From: CAZLMW01 sp964560875
GTDB taxonomy: Bacteria > Myxococcota_A > UBA9042
Length of the DNA stretch: 64,000 nt
Direction of reading: 5' to 3'
NCBI GenBank assembly: GCA_964560875.1
Contig: CAZLMW010000034.1
Span: 5,944-69,943, forward strand
How positions within the stretch are numbered: position 1 is the first letter of the stretch; every line of letters begins with the position of its first letter. The notes beneath the pieces are model-generated. The model saw only the letters and a program-made list of their open reading frames with translations, was not told the origin of the DNA and made no database searches. Both the position numbers and the translations under genes were made by a program. Shown here in pieces: positions 10,034-19,490 of this stretch.

Positions 10034-10758
10034 CAGCTCGCTCCTTCGGCGCTTGCCGTCTCGCCGGTCGAAGCGCTCGGGCCGTCGCTTGGACCGTCGA
10101 GTGCGAGCGGCCCGGTGCCCTTGATGCGCCCGAGAATCGTGTGGGTGATGGCTTCAGCGCCGGTGATTGTGCCCTCCACGTGACGCGCGAAACCGTTGTA
10201 CGCCGCCACCGCGGGCAGGGCGACGAGCAGTCCCACACCGGTCGCGACCAACGCTTCGGCGATACCGGCCATGACCGCGGCGGAACCTTCGTTCGTATTG
10301 AGCGAGAGGTCGTGAAACGCGCGGATGATGCCGAGCACGGTCCCGAACAGGCCGATAAAGGGGGCGTTGTTGCCGAGCGTTCCGAGAAACGCCAACCCGC
10401 GCTCGTACCGCAGCCGCTCGGTGTCCATCGTGCCCGCCGCATACTCCTCGACCGCAGCGGGGCCCTCGCCGGCATGTTCGAGGCAGGTTCGTGCGACCGC
10501 CGCCTGCATGCTCCTGGCTCCGAGCAGCGCTTCTTTCGCGGCGGAAAGGTTGCCCGACTTGACGGCGTCGAGGGCCTTGCCGACCGCGTCCTCGCGATGC
10601 CTCTCCAACACGAAGAAGACAATGCGTTCCAGGGCGACCGCGACCGCGGCGAAGCTCAGCCCGATGAGCAACCAGAGCACCCACCGTGACCCGGCTCGCA
10701 GCATCATGTCGAGCAGCTGCGCTTCGACGGAATTCGGATCTCCGAGCTGTCCTTGCAT
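10033..10758 (-). CDS. exbB: ExbB/MotA/TolQ-family proton channel protein
   Basis: This 241-residue inner-membrane protein has an N-terminal helix (WVLWLLIGLSFAAVAVAL) and, near residues 125-200, the MotA/TolQ/ExbB signature. That signature includes GNNAPFIGLFGTVLGIIRAF followed by EALVATGVGLLVALPAVAAYN. It would form the pentameric motor that energises TonB. It starts 25 bp after the receptor stop, behind a GGGAG Shine-Dalgarno. That gap also holds an imperfect inverted repeat (TTCGT ... ACGAA). The short Ser/Gly-rich C-terminal tail looks disordered. It could instead serve a Tol system, but the adjacent receptor and Pro-rich TonB favour ExbB. Confidence 0.95.
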   Translation of the reverse strand: MQGQLGDPNSVEAQLLDMMLRAGSRWVLWLLIGLSFAAVAVALERIVFFVLERHREDAVGKALDAVKSGNLSAAKEALLGARSMQAAVARTCLEHAGEGPAAVEEYAAGTMDTERLRYERGLAFLGTLGNNAPFIGLFGTVLGIIRAFHDLSLNTNEGSAAVMAGIAEALVATGVGLLVALPAVAAYNGFARHVEGTITGAEAITHTILGRIKGTGPLALDGPSDGPSASTGETASAEGAS

Positions 10759-10783
10759 ATTTCGTTAGCTCCCTTACGAACCG

Positions 10784-13423
10784 CTACAAGCGGCCTTTGA
10801 AACCGAGTGTTGGCAGCACGTAGCGGATTTTTTGTCCGGCGGCGACCTCCTCGGGGTAAAGCGTGACGTTGCTGATGTCGATGTAGAAATCGAGCAGCCA
10901 GTTGTTCCAGACCGCGCGCTTGTCGATGCGCACGTCCCATCGCATGTAGCCGTCGGTGCGCGCGGCGTTGTAGCCGTACGTCGTCGTGACAGGTTTGCCG
11001 GACTGGTATTGAACGCGCGCGCCGATCTCCCAGTTGCGGGGCAGAGGCAGGCCGGCGACAACGTTGAACAGGTGCGTGCGATCGAAATCAAAGCCGACCC
11101 ACTCGCCGTTGCGCAGGCGTTCGCTGCGGGACAGCGTGTAGGAAATCCACCCGTACAGGCCGTTTCGCGAACGCTTGCGGAGCAACACTTCGAAGCCATA
11201 CGCGCGGCCTTGTTGACCCTCGAACAGCTTGTCGATGGCGGCCTGCGCCTGGCTCTGCGGATCGGTGATCTCGGGCGGCAACTCACCTGGTGCGAATGAG
11301 GGGCCGCTCTGGCGAACGTCGGCGAGCGCGCGGTTGACCTGCAGGTCGAAGATGACGGGATCCATGTCGTTGTAGAACACGGACGTATCCACGCTTACTC
11401 CGGCGCCGAGCGGGGTCTCCAGGCCGAGGGTGTATTGGATGGCCCGCAGCAAGCCGTACTTCAGCGGCATCTGGTCGAGGCCGGGCACCGGGAAGAAGAA
11501 ACGCGGCGGCTGGTGATACATGCCGACGCCGCCCTTGACCCACAGGACGTCGCTGTCACGGGCCTTCGTCTCGGTGCCTTCGAACGGCAGTGTGACGCGA
11601 CCAAAGCTGTAGCGCCACGACAAGCGCGGATCCGCCGATACCTGGGACGTGTTGCCGTCGTTGCGCCAGTCGACGCGAACACCGGGGCGCACCAGCAGGT
11701 CCTCGGTCGGCCGCCAGAGCGAATCGACCCACGCAGACGCGACGTAAAAGCGCGTGAGATCCTCGGTGAACTGGTTGAAATCAGGCTCGTTGCCGAGATC
11801 GGTTTCGCTGGATTGCTGCTGCGTGTCGCGGGCGCTTCCTTCGATCCCGAAACGAAACTCCAAGCTCTTGGACGATGGGTAGCGCCACATCAGCATCGGG
11901 CCGCCCACGATGGTTCGGACGCCGGTGTTTCCGCCAAAGAGCGTGTCGTCGGTGCCGATCACGAAGCGATACGTGCCCTCGAGCTTGCCGACCCGATGCA
12001 GGTAACGCGCGTCGAGGCGGTGGAACGTGAAGCGCAGGATCGGCTCGAGCTCCGGTTCCGGGTCGTTGGGGTCGGCATCCGCGGGCACTGCGCTGATCTC
12101 GTCGCTGGCGCCGAACGCGAAGATGGACCAGCCATGGCCGCCCGTATCGCCGTCCAGACGCAGCTGGTAGTCCCAGTAGCTCAACGACGCCTGGTCGGTG
12201 GCGAGGCTCATGATCACGCCGGGGTACCCGATGCGCCCTGCGGCGGTGGCCGTGATGCCGGTGTCCGCGACCGGGTGGCGCACCAGCAGGCCGGACTGGA
12301 GCATGTTGATGTTGACGTCGAGCAGCTTCTCGTCCCGCTGTGCGCGGCGTGTGCGCCCGTCGACGATTCCCGCCGTGTAGCCGCCGTATTGGACGGGGAA
12401 TCCGCCGGCGTGAAAACGCACCTCGTCGAGGAAATCGGGATGGATCACGGACGGCCCTGCGAGCAGGTGGAAGAGCAGCGGAACGCGCACGCGATCGATG
12501 AGAAAGCCCGTGCTGCCCGGGCTCGCGCCGCGGACGATGGGGAAGGGCAAGAGCGACATCACAGACGCCACGCCAGGCAACGTCTGGATGACGCGGAAAG
12601 GGTCGCCAAAAGTGCCGGGTACGTGCGTCATCTCGCGGCCCTTGAGCGTGACGCGTGAGACCTCGGTTCGGCGCTGCTGACCATGAACGACGATCTGGTA
12701 CGGGTCGTAGTGCTCGCGTTCGACGAGGTAGGCGACCTTGAGAATCTGCGAATCTTCGAGCTTTTCGTTCTGCAGAAAGTCGAGGTAGCCGTTGCCATGG
12801 ATGGTCACGCGCACTTTTCCGCGCGGGATCCGCAGCTTGAATCGGCCTTTCTCGTTGGACAATGTCGTGAACCGGCGACCGGCGACCACGGCCGAGATGG
12901 TGACGCGTTGCACGGGCACACGCGTCCCTTTTTCGCGCAGCCGACCTTTGAGGATGCAGTTGCGGGGCGGGCCGCGGCGCTTGCTGACGATGACCGGCTT
13001 GGGCGGCGGCAGGAAGGTGTGCGCGTAGGCGATTTCGACGGTGACGGCTCTGCCCTTGTAGCGCGCTGGACGGAAACCAAAGCCGGTGACCGCGGTGAGG
13101 ACGGCTTTTTCGAACGTCGGGTGGGTCTTGTTGAGGACCTCGGCTTTGACGACCTTGCCGGTGGGCGCCACACGGAGCTTGACGCGGACCGTGATGGGGC
13201 CTTCGTGTTTGGGCGCGCCCCTGGGATAGACGACCGTGGTCTTGGTCACCAGCTGCGGCGGCTCGAGCCCTTCAACCCCAGCACCCGCCCGAGCCTGCGC
13301 CGAGCCCGTCGACGTCACCAGGCACAGCGCCACCAGGGCAGCTGTCGCCGTCGCGAATGACCCAAACCTCGCCCGCCCGAATGACCGAAATGTCGCCATC
13401 GCGAACGAATTTCGCGAGGTCAT
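10784..13423 (-). CDS. TonB-dependent receptor with N-terminal TonB_C-like and carboxypeptidase-regulatory-like domains
   Basis: This is an outer-membrane receptor of 879 residues. The ATG at 13423 overlaps the upstream stop as ATGA and was preferred to a GTG two codons earlier. The order is: signal peptide ending near GSAQA; a TonB C-terminal-like domain (about residues 55-135, ITVRVKLRVAPTGKV ... FGFRPARYKGRAV); a carboxypeptidase-regulatory-like beta-sandwich (about 150-235, FTTLSNEKGRFKLRIPRG); a plug (DPFRVIQTLPGVAS, PIVRGASPGSTGFLIDRVRVP); and a C-terminal beta-barrel. It is followed at once by exbB, exbD and tonB. The substrate cannot be read from the sequence. The TonB_C-like domain before the plug is the unusual part. 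Confidence 0.92.
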   Translation of the reverse strand: MTSRNSFAMATFRSFGRARFGSFATATAALVALCLVTSTGSAQARAGAGVEGLEPPQLVTKTTVVYPRGAPKHEGPITVRVKLRVAPTGKVVKAEVLNKTHPTFEKAVLTAVTGFGFRPARYKGRAVTVEIAYAHTFLPPPKPVIVSKRRGPPRNCILKGRLREKGTRVPVQRVTISAVVAGRRFTTLSNEKGRFKLRIPRGKVRVTIHGNGYLDFLQNEKLEDSQILKVAYLVEREHYDPYQIVVHGQQRRTEVSRVTLKGREMTHVPGTFGDPFRVIQTLPGVASVMSLLPFPIVRGASPGSTGFLIDRVRVPLLFHLLAGPSVIHPDFLDEVRFHAGGFPVQYGGYTAGIVDGRTRRAQRDEKLLDVNINMLQSGLLVRHPVADTGITATAAGRIGYPGVIMSLATDQASLSYWDYQLRLDGDTGGHGWSIFAFGASDEISAVPADADPNDPEPELEPILRFTFHRLDARYLHRVGKLEGTYRFVIGTDDTLFGGNTGVRTIVGGPMLMWRYPSSKSLEFRFGIEGSARDTQQQSSETDLGNEPDFNQFTEDLTRFYVASAWVDSLWRPTEDLLVRPGVRVDWRNDGNTSQVSADPRLSWRYSFGRVTLPFEGTETKARDSDVLWVKGGVGMYHQPPRFFFPVPGLDQMPLKYGLLRAIQYTLGLETPLGAGVSVDTSVFYNDMDPVIFDLQVNRALADVRQSGPSFAPGELPPEITDPQSQAQAAIDKLFEGQQGRAYGFEVLLRKRSRNGLYGWISYTLSRSERLRNGEWVGFDFDRTHLFNVVAGLPLPRNWEIGARVQYQSGKPVTTTYGYNAARTDGYMRWDVRIDKRAVWNNWLLDFYIDISNVTLYPEEVAAGQKIRYVLPTLGFKGRL

Positions 13424-14292
13424 CGCCACCCCACCATGAGGCCAGCGTGGGCGCCGACGTGGGCCCAGTACTGGCGCCGGAAGATGGGCCGAGCGGTGTC
13501 GGGTTCGGTGCGGCCAAGCTTCTGCTCGCAGGCGGTCCAGGTCGCGTCGACTTGCGCGGTCAGGCCGATGGATGAAAGCGGACCGAGCACGAAGAAGTAG
13601 CTGGAACGGAGCAGGGCGCTGCCGCCAACGCCTTCGCAGCGCGGAAGCAACGCGGTGTTATCGGGGTGCGTGTACGGGGCCACGATGCTGCCACTGAGGT
13701 CGGCGCGCTTGTCCTCGCGGACGCCAAACCCCTCGACGATGCCGCCAAATCCGGCCCCAATGGCGACCGTCCAGCGCTCGGTCAGGTAGAGCTCCGGTTG
13801 CACGGTGCCGAGAAAGCGCAGACCAAGCAGGTTGCCGGTCGACTGGGGCTCACCGATCGCGTCGGCGACGGCGTTGTACGACAGGCCGATCATGATGGCC
13901 CAGTCCGCGTCGAGCCGAGCCCCCGCGCGCACGTTGGCGCCGTGATACGAGCCGGACGGCGCGCCATCAAGCCCCCAGATCTCGCCCATGGAGTAACCGA
14001 GCTGCAGTCGGAAACCCTTTTTCGCCCAGGCCTCGACATCCGCGATAGTCGGCAGTGAGAGGCGGAAAGGGGGCTCGAACTCGTCGTCTTGCTCCGCCTT
14101 CTTGGGCTCCTGCATCTCCACGTCGGTGGTGGCCGTGGTGCCCCTGGACAGCTCGACGGTGGCTTGTGCGCTGACGGTCGCCGGCGCCCATGCCAGCGCC
14201 ACGACTGCAAGCGAAGACGCAAAGGTCCACCTCACCCGCTTGGCAGCGGGGCGACTTGCGAACGCATGGGTGGTGCACGGGCTAATCGTCAT
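13420..14292 (-). CDS. Putative outer-membrane beta-barrel protein
   Basis: A 290-residue exported protein with a signal peptide (hydrophobic segment near residues 24-40, cleavage after TVSAQA), then an acidic linker. The rest alternates aromatic and small residues in the way of a small outer-membrane barrel, for example FRLQLGYSMGEIWGLDG, WTVAIGAGFGG and HVGAHAGLMVGWR. It starts 3 bp after the upstream lipoprotein stop and its own stop overlaps the receptor start (ATGA), so it belongs to the same transcript. No named family is recognised. A role as an accessory of the TonB receptor rests on position only. Confidence 0.8.
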   Translation of the reverse strand: MTISPCTTHAFASRPAAKRVRWTFASSLAVVALAWAPATVSAQATVELSRGTTATTDVEMQEPKKAEQDDEFEPPFRLSLPTIADVEAWAKKGFRLQLGYSMGEIWGLDGAPSGSYHGANVRAGARLDADWAIMIGLSYNAVADAIGEPQSTGNLLGLRFLGTVQPELYLTERWTVAIGAGFGGIVEGFGVREDKRADLSGSIVAPYTHPDNTALLPRCEGVGGSALLRSSYFFVLGPLSSIGLTAQVDATWTACEQKLGRTEPDTARPIFRRQYWAHVGAHAGLMVGWR

Positions 14293-14295
14293 CCG

Positions 14296-15660
14296 TCAGT
14301 TTTTTGAACCGCCAGTCTTGGAGTCACCTTTGCCCTTCTTTTCGTCCTCGAGCTCGGTGATTTCGCCGCATGGCCACCAGGTGGGCGGCGTCTTCGTGAA
14401 GTCCCAGTCGGGCTCCTTGCAGGCGGCGGTGCTGCGGCATCCAACGATCGATACGGCCGACAGACCCTTGCACAGGCTCGGGGTGTTGGCGGCGATCAAG
14501 GCTCGGTTGCCCGCCGTGCACACCCACGGCTGGCTGGTGTCAGGTTTGCGGCGCGAATCGTGGAAGTGGAAGTTGTCGTTGGTGCACGCGACATCGCTGA
14601 CTGTCTCGGTAGCTTCGAGCGCGATCGTCACCGGACCGGCGTCCTTGTCGCGAACTTCGCAGCTCGACGCCGTGGGCAGGCCGCTGACATCGATCAGCGA
14701 GAATCCTTGCGGCGGCGGGTCACAACCGACAGTTGGGTAGAACAGCGAGGCGACGTCGAACGACCCCTCTCGGAACGCGACGCGAACATGCGGCTGAATC
14801 ATCGACGTCCAAGAAGCGCCCCAGATCCAGTCCTCCTTGCGATCCTTCTTGTTGTTCTTCTTGCCGTCGCCTCCGTCGCCCCCGTTGCCTTCGCCATTGT
14901 TGCCGCTGTTTCCTCCCTTGTCGCCGCTCGATGAGCTCGACGAACCGCCCGCCGGAGGAGTCGCCTGGCCGCCGCTGGAGCCCTCGCCGCCCTCGGTCCG
15001 GGCCACCTTGCCCTTGCCGTCGCCCTCCTCGAATTCGGGCCCGCACGAGCTCTTGCCGCGGTTGCCGGGCCCATGCTGTTCGCGACACGTGAACGTGTGG
15101 TTGCCGCGCCGAAGCTTGAGCGCCCTGTCGTTGTCGCGGTCGTCGTAGATAACGAGGCTGCCGTAAGCGACGCGGCCTTCCGGCGTCCCAACCAGCACTT
15201 CGGCGGTGGGCAGATGCTCGATCTCCAGCAGCGCCGTTCCGTCCTTGCCGATCGGGGCCGAAGCCTGGATGAGACTGGGCACGAACCCGAAGATGTCGCG
15301 ACACCCTTTCTCTGCGACCGCTGTTGCCGACGCTTCCTTGGCGAGCCCCATCATGGCTTCGATGCAAAAACGGGGAGGATTGGGCACGCCCGCCCACACC
15401 AGGCCGACGCGCAGATTGACGTCCTCCGCCTTCATCTTCTTGGGGAGCATCTTGCTGATGTCGCCGGTGACCTTGATTGGGATCGTCCACAACGGCTCGC
15501 TCTTTTCTTCGAGCGCCTTGATGCCCTCGTCGCACCCCGCGGACGCCAACATCGCGCCGATAAGGCCGGCCACGATCACGGTTCTGCGCCAGACCATCGC
15601 ACGTGAGGGTGCGGGTCTGCAGCGCGAATCGCTGGTGGCAGTGATCGTGTGAACGGTCAT
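14296..15660 (-). CDS. Lipoprotein of unknown function with a Gly/Ser/Asn-rich linker
   Basis: This 454-residue protein has a lipobox MLASAGC near residue 43, so it is probably lipid-anchored. A segment from about 45 to 200 (VNLRVGLVWAGVPNPPRFC) is followed by a low-complexity Ser/Gly/Asn/Asp linker at about 225-280 and a C-terminal region with paired cysteines. The start overlaps the preceding stop as ATGA. An alternative start (MVWRRT) lies closer to the signal sequence. It lies between two barrel-like genes upstream of the TonB receptor, so it may be an outer-membrane partner of that system. No family is recognised. Confidence 0.8.
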   Translation of the reverse strand: MTVHTITATSDSRCRPAPSRAMVWRRTVIVAGLIGAMLASAGCDEGIKALEEKSEPLWTIPIKVTGDISKMLPKKMKAEDVNLRVGLVWAGVPNPPRFCIEAMMGLAKEASATAVAEKGCRDIFGFVPSLIQASAPIGKDGTALLEIEHLPTAEVLVGTPEGRVAYGSLVIYDDRDNDRALKLRRGNHTFTCREQHGPGNRGKSSCGPEFEEGDGKGKVARTEGGEGSSGGQATPPAGGSSSSSSGDKGGNSGNNGEGNGGDGGDGKKNNKKDRKEDWIWGASWTSMIQPHVRVAFREGSFDVASLFYPTVGCDPPPQGFSLIDVSGLPTASSCEVRDKDAGPVTIALEATETVSDVACTNDNFHFHDSRRKPDTSQPWVCTAGNRALIAANTPSLCKGLSAVSIVGCRSTAACKEPDWDFTKTPPTWWPCGEITELEDEKKGKGDSKTGGSKN

Positions 15661-16289
15661 GGCGAATCTCCGAGAAATGCTTGCACGCCAAGGCGGGCGG
15701 TGAAGCCCAATCGCGTGCCATCCGGGGTCATCCAGTGGGCGGTTGGGCCGGCCATCAGCGTCATGCCCCAGCCTTCCGCGACCGGCAGGGCGACGCCGAA
15801 TTCAGCGTTGGCGGCGGGGAGTACGGCGAAGGCCGACGTCGATAGTTCACCGGCACTATCGCCGAGCCGTTGGGCCTGGTGGCGGGCCCTCGATTCGAAC
15901 AGGGCGGTAGCGCCACCGAGCAGACGAGCGATCACGAGGCCTCGACCAACCCGTTGCCGAAACCCGACGCCGAGGCGAGCACGCAGCTCCGTGTGGTCAA
16001 CCGCCCAGTTCAGGTTCGATTCGCTGGCCCAACCGGCGCCAAGTCGCACCCCGTATTCGAATCGGTCGCCGGAGTGCCATCCGAAGCTTAGCCCCGCCGC
16101 TTGGCCAACCGGCATCGCGGCAGGCAGCGCGAGTTGAATCGTCGCGTCGATCAGGTCAGGCCCTCCGCCCGCGTCCGCAGCCGTGCCCGCATACGCGCGA
16201 TCAGGCGCCGAGCTGACGGCGATCAACGCCGCGACGGCGATGCAGACATGGGTGGTTTTCACGGGAGAGCTCCGGCGGGCGGGAGCCAT
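15657..16289 (-). CDS. Putative outer-membrane barrel protein, first gene of the TonB run
   Basis: About 210 residues from the ATG at 16289 (MAPARRSSPVK). A longer reading from 16334 adds only 15 residues before the signal peptide. A signal peptide ending near DRAYAG is followed by beta-strand-like segments (FEYGVRLGAGWASES, GMTLMAGPTAHWM, LGFTARLGVQAF). It ends in an ATGA overlap with the lipoprotein gene. A 90-bp gap separates it from the divergent plus-strand operon, so the promoters of both probably lie there. The exact family is not recognised. Confidence 0.75.
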   Translation of the reverse strand: MAPARRSSPVKTTHVCIAVAALIAVSSAPDRAYAGTAADAGGGPDLIDATIQLALPAAMPVGQAAGLSFGWHSGDRFEYGVRLGAGWASESNLNWAVDHTELRARLGVGFRQRVGRGLVIARLLGGATALFESRARHQAQRLGDSAGELSTSAFAVLPAANAEFGVALPVAEGWGMTLMAGPTAHWMTPDGTRLGFTARLGVQAFLGDSP

Positions 16290-16379
16290 TGTAGCAAGCC
16301 CCGGGTATTCTGTTGGACACCGGAGTCGCTCCAAACCGTCACCGGCACATACATCCTCACAGAGAGTTGAAACATCGCC

Positions 16380-19300
16380 GTGCCCAGGCTTGCCCCCGAC
16401 GAGCGCCCCGCGAACCTCCGCGACGGCCGTTTAGCCGCTCATCGAGCGACGAAATCCGCCGCTGCATTTGTTTGCCTGGTGGCCATTGGCTGGCTGGCGT
16501 GCGGGTGCAGCGATGAGTCGAGTGGACATGATGATCAGGATGCGGCAGCGGGACAGGACGTGGCGGACAACGACGCCGCCATGGACTGTCCGAAGGTCGC
16601 GCGGCGTGAGTCCGGTGGTTGTTGCCCAACGGGCCATTTTTACGACTTCGACACGGACGGCTGTCTCGAAGTCGGTCCGCCGAGCTGCCGCGCCGCGCTG
16701 CCCGGCAAGCCCGATGCGTGTGTGCCAACGTGGTGTCCGGATTGGGTCACGCTAAGCGGAAAACCATGTACATCGGGGGCTGATTGCGTCGCTGCCGGTC
16801 GGGCATGCACGCCGACGTCTGCCGCTGAGGCAGAAGGTTGTCCCGCTGGAGAGTGGAAACCAAACGCCGCGGGGGCCTGCCGACCCGCAGGATTGCAAGC
16901 AAATTCGGCAGTGAACCGAGCAAAACACGCGAAATTGCAGGTTTCAGGGCTACCCAAGCTGCTTGAATCGACACCAGCGGGGGTTCCGCCGCTGATCGAG
17001 CTACCCAAACTCAGCGCGACGGCGTTTTGCCGCGACGGGAACAAGACGGTCATCTGCGCCGAGGAAGAGGGGCCTTGTGGCGCGGGCAGGATGCCGGCTG
17101 CAGGTTCGGCGAAAGGCTGCATGGACGTCGGCGTGACCTGGGACTGCCCGCCGGGTTTCGTGGCCGATCCGAAGGCTCCCTACAAGCCGCACCTGGCCAC
17201 GCCGTGCATCCCCGACCCGAAGTCCTGCACCGACAAGCCCTGGTCGGGCGTGAAGCTGCCGTCCGACACGGTTTTCGTCCGCGCCGACGCCAAGAGCGGC
17301 GGTGACGGTTCATCGGGCAAGCCTGTGCAATCGCTGGCCGTCGCTCTCAAGAAGGTGAAGGCCGGCGGGGTGATCGCCGTCGACGCGGGTGTCTACGTCG
17401 GCCCGTTCGCGGTCAACAAGGCCGTTTCGATCCGTGGGCGATGCGCCGCAAAAGTGACGCTGTCGGGCAAGTCCACGGCGGCCGTTCTCGCCGTCGAGGC
17501 GACCCCGACCGATGGCGATGTGGTTGTGTCCGGGCTGACGATAACCGGCGATGGTGTCGGGCTGCGCATCAGGTACGGCGCAACCGTCAGCGTCCGCCAC
17601 GTCCTCGTGCACCAAGCCACAGACGTCGGCGTCGCCGTCGCTGGGGGCGGGCGGCTCGCGATGCAAGACACCATCGTCGAACACACGAAGGTCACGCACA
17701 ACACCGGGCAGGGCATCCGCGTCAACTCGGACGGGCACGCGTCCCTGCGGCGGGTTCGGGTGCACAAAAATCGCAGGTACGGCGTCGAGGTCATCGGCGA
17801 CAACGCCGTGCTGATCGGCGACCACGTGCTCATCGATGGCACGGATGGAGACGGCGGGTTGGGGATGCTGGGTTACGGTCTCGTCGTCGCTGAAAAGGCG
17901 CGCGTGGAGCTTCGATCAAGCCGCTCTTCGAGCAATCGCGACGCCGGCGTGGCGGCCCGGCAGGAGGCGTTCGTCAACCTACGCGGTGTGGTCATCGACA
18001 ACACGCGCCAACAAGAGCTCACCTGGAACTACGGCTTTGGCATGCTCGTTTTTGGCGGGTGCCACGTTCAGCTCGACGGTGTGCGGATGCACCGCAACCT
18101 CGGCGCGGGTCTCGACGTCGACGGACTCGGCACCCTGGTCGATGTCAACGGGGTGATCATCGACGGCACGCTGCCGCAAATCGGCAACAGCATCCGCGGC
18201 GAGGGCATCGCGGCGACCACGAAGGCGCGCATCAACTTGCGGTCGGTGCGGATCAGCGACGGCTACGCGGCGGGGATCCGATCCGAAGCGGAAGACACCC
18301 AGGTTCACCTGGACGGGGTTGTCGTCGACCACATCCGCGCGGAGCTTGCCACTGGATCAGGCGGCGTCGGCATCTACGCGGTCAACGCCGGGGCTATTCA
18401 TGGCCGCGGGTTGCGGGTGACGGACACACGCGCGAGCGGCCTTATCGTGGCCGGCAAGAACGCTGCGGCCGAGCTGGAAGATGTCCTCATCGACGGCACA
18501 CGACCGACCAAGGCGACCGGCGGGCAGGGCTACGGTGCGCTGTTCGGCGACACGGCCCAGGTCAGGCTGCGCCGCGCACGGTTTTCGGACAACCGGGGCG
18601 CCGGCGTCATGGTCATCAACGTGGGGACGTCATTGCGCGCCGAGGACTTGCTCATCGACGGCACGGCGAGCACCTCGCCGCAAAAACCCACCGGGCAGGG
18701 CATGGTCGTGGCCCTTGGAGCGCGGGCGATCGTCGCGGGCGGACGCATCTCGGGCAACCACGTCGCGGGCGCGAGCGTGCTCGACAAGAATTCGCGGCTC
18801 GACCTTGCGGGCGTACTCGTCGATGGCACCCGAGCCGATCCAACCAAGCTCATCGGGGGCGCGGGGATCATGACCGTCAAAGACACGGCGATCACCCTTA
18901 CGGGCTGCCGCGTTCACGGCAATCGATTCGTTGGCGTCGCCGTGCAAGAGGCCAAAGACCCCGTCGCGATCGTCGGTACGCAGGTCACGGGCACGTTGGC
19001 CGCAAAAACGGGCGATTTCCGCTACGGAACAGGGCTGTCGGTCAACCGTGGCACCGCCGTTGCGGCCATCATCGCCAGCGTTTTTCGCCGCAACCGATCG
19101 GCCGGGATCACCGTCACCGACGCAAGCGCGCACATTGTCGACAGCGTTGTCGGCCATACCGCTGCCGAGACGATGCTGATCGAGTCCGGCGGCGGATCCA
19201 GCAGGCACATCGCGGTGAAGATGTCGGACGGGATCGTTGCCCATCGGGTGAAAAACCTGCGGGTGATCGATTCGCTGCTCCACGATCACAGCCGCGCGGG

Positions 19301-19490
19301 ATTGGTCACCCAAGATGTCAAGAATGGACGCATCGCGCGCGTCGAGGTGGCGCGCTGCACGATCGGCCGGGCCGGGACACGCAGTGAGAAGGTCGAGGTC
19401 GCGTCGACATTGCTGACGGAAAACGAAACAAATCGGGCGTCCGGATCGAATTTCGCGCTCCCCAAGCCTCCGAGCCTCGCCGGACTTTGA
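16380..19490 (+). CDS. Right-handed parallel beta-helix lipoprotein
   Basis: This 1036-residue protein begins at GTG. A signal sequence near residues 27-43 ends in a Cys-containing LACGC motif, suggesting a lipoprotein. Residues about 55-300 contain many cysteines. From about residue 300 to the end come short recurring units of the kind VxIDGT / GxGxxV / LRRxRxxxNRxxGV, which is the DUF1565 and beta-helix pattern (PVQSLAVALKKVKAGGVIAVDAGVYVG). This fold is used for surface adhesins and polysaccharide-active proteins, but I see no catalytic triad. It is first in a run of four overlapping plus-strand genes; its stop overlaps the next start by 4 nt. Confidence 0.88.
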   Translation: MPRLAPDERPANLRDGRLAAHRATKSAAAFVCLVAIGWLACGCSDESSGHDDQDAAAGQDVADNDAAMDCPKVARRESGGCCPTGHFYDFDTDGCLEVGPPSCRAALPGKPDACVPTWCPDWVTLSGKPCTSGADCVAAGRACTPTSAAEAEGCPAGEWKPNAAGACRPAGLQANSAVNRAKHAKLQVSGLPKLLESTPAGVPPLIELPKLSATAFCRDGNKTVICAEEEGPCGAGRMPAAGSAKGCMDVGVTWDCPPGFVADPKAPYKPHLATPCIPDPKSCTDKPWSGVKLPSDTVFVRADAKSGGDGSSGKPVQSLAVALKKVKAGGVIAVDAGVYVGPFAVNKAVSIRGRCAAKVTLSGKSTAAVLAVEATPTDGDVVVSGLTITGDGVGLRIRYGATVSVRHVLVHQATDVGVAVAGGGRLAMQDTIVEHTKVTHNTGQGIRVNSDGHASLRRVRVHKNRRYGVEVIGDNAVLIGDHVLIDGTDGDGGLGMLGYGLVVAEKARVELRSSRSSSNRDAGVAARQEAFVNLRGVVIDNTRQQELTWNYGFGMLVFGGCHVQLDGVRMHRNLGAGLDVDGLGTLVDVNGVIIDGTLPQIGNSIRGEGIAATTKARINLRSVRISDGYAAGIRSEAEDTQVHLDGVVVDHIRAELATGSGGVGIYAVNAGAIHGRGLRVTDTRASGLIVAGKNAAAELEDVLIDGTRPTKATGGQGYGALFGDTAQVRLRRARFSDNRGAGVMVINVGTSLRAEDLLIDGTASTSPQKPTGQGMVVALGARAIVAGGRISGNHVAGASVLDKNSRLDLAGVLVDGTRADPTKLIGGAGIMTVKDTAITLTGCRVHGNRFVGVAVQEAKDPVAIVGTQVTGTLAAKTGDFRYGTGLSVNRGTAVAAIIASVFRRNRSAGITVTDASAHIVDSVVGHTAAETMLIESGGGSSRHIAVKMSDGIVAHRVKNLRVIDSLLHDHSRAGLVTQDVKNGRIARVEVARCTIGRAGTRSEKVEVASTLLTENETNRASGSNFALPKPPSLAGL

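Noticed and set aside
6861..10124. Long plus-strand open frame of 1087 codons
   Set aside because: It lies antisense to the giant lipoprotein, tonB and exbD, has low-complexity composition and shows no domain. It is a GC-rich shadow frame.
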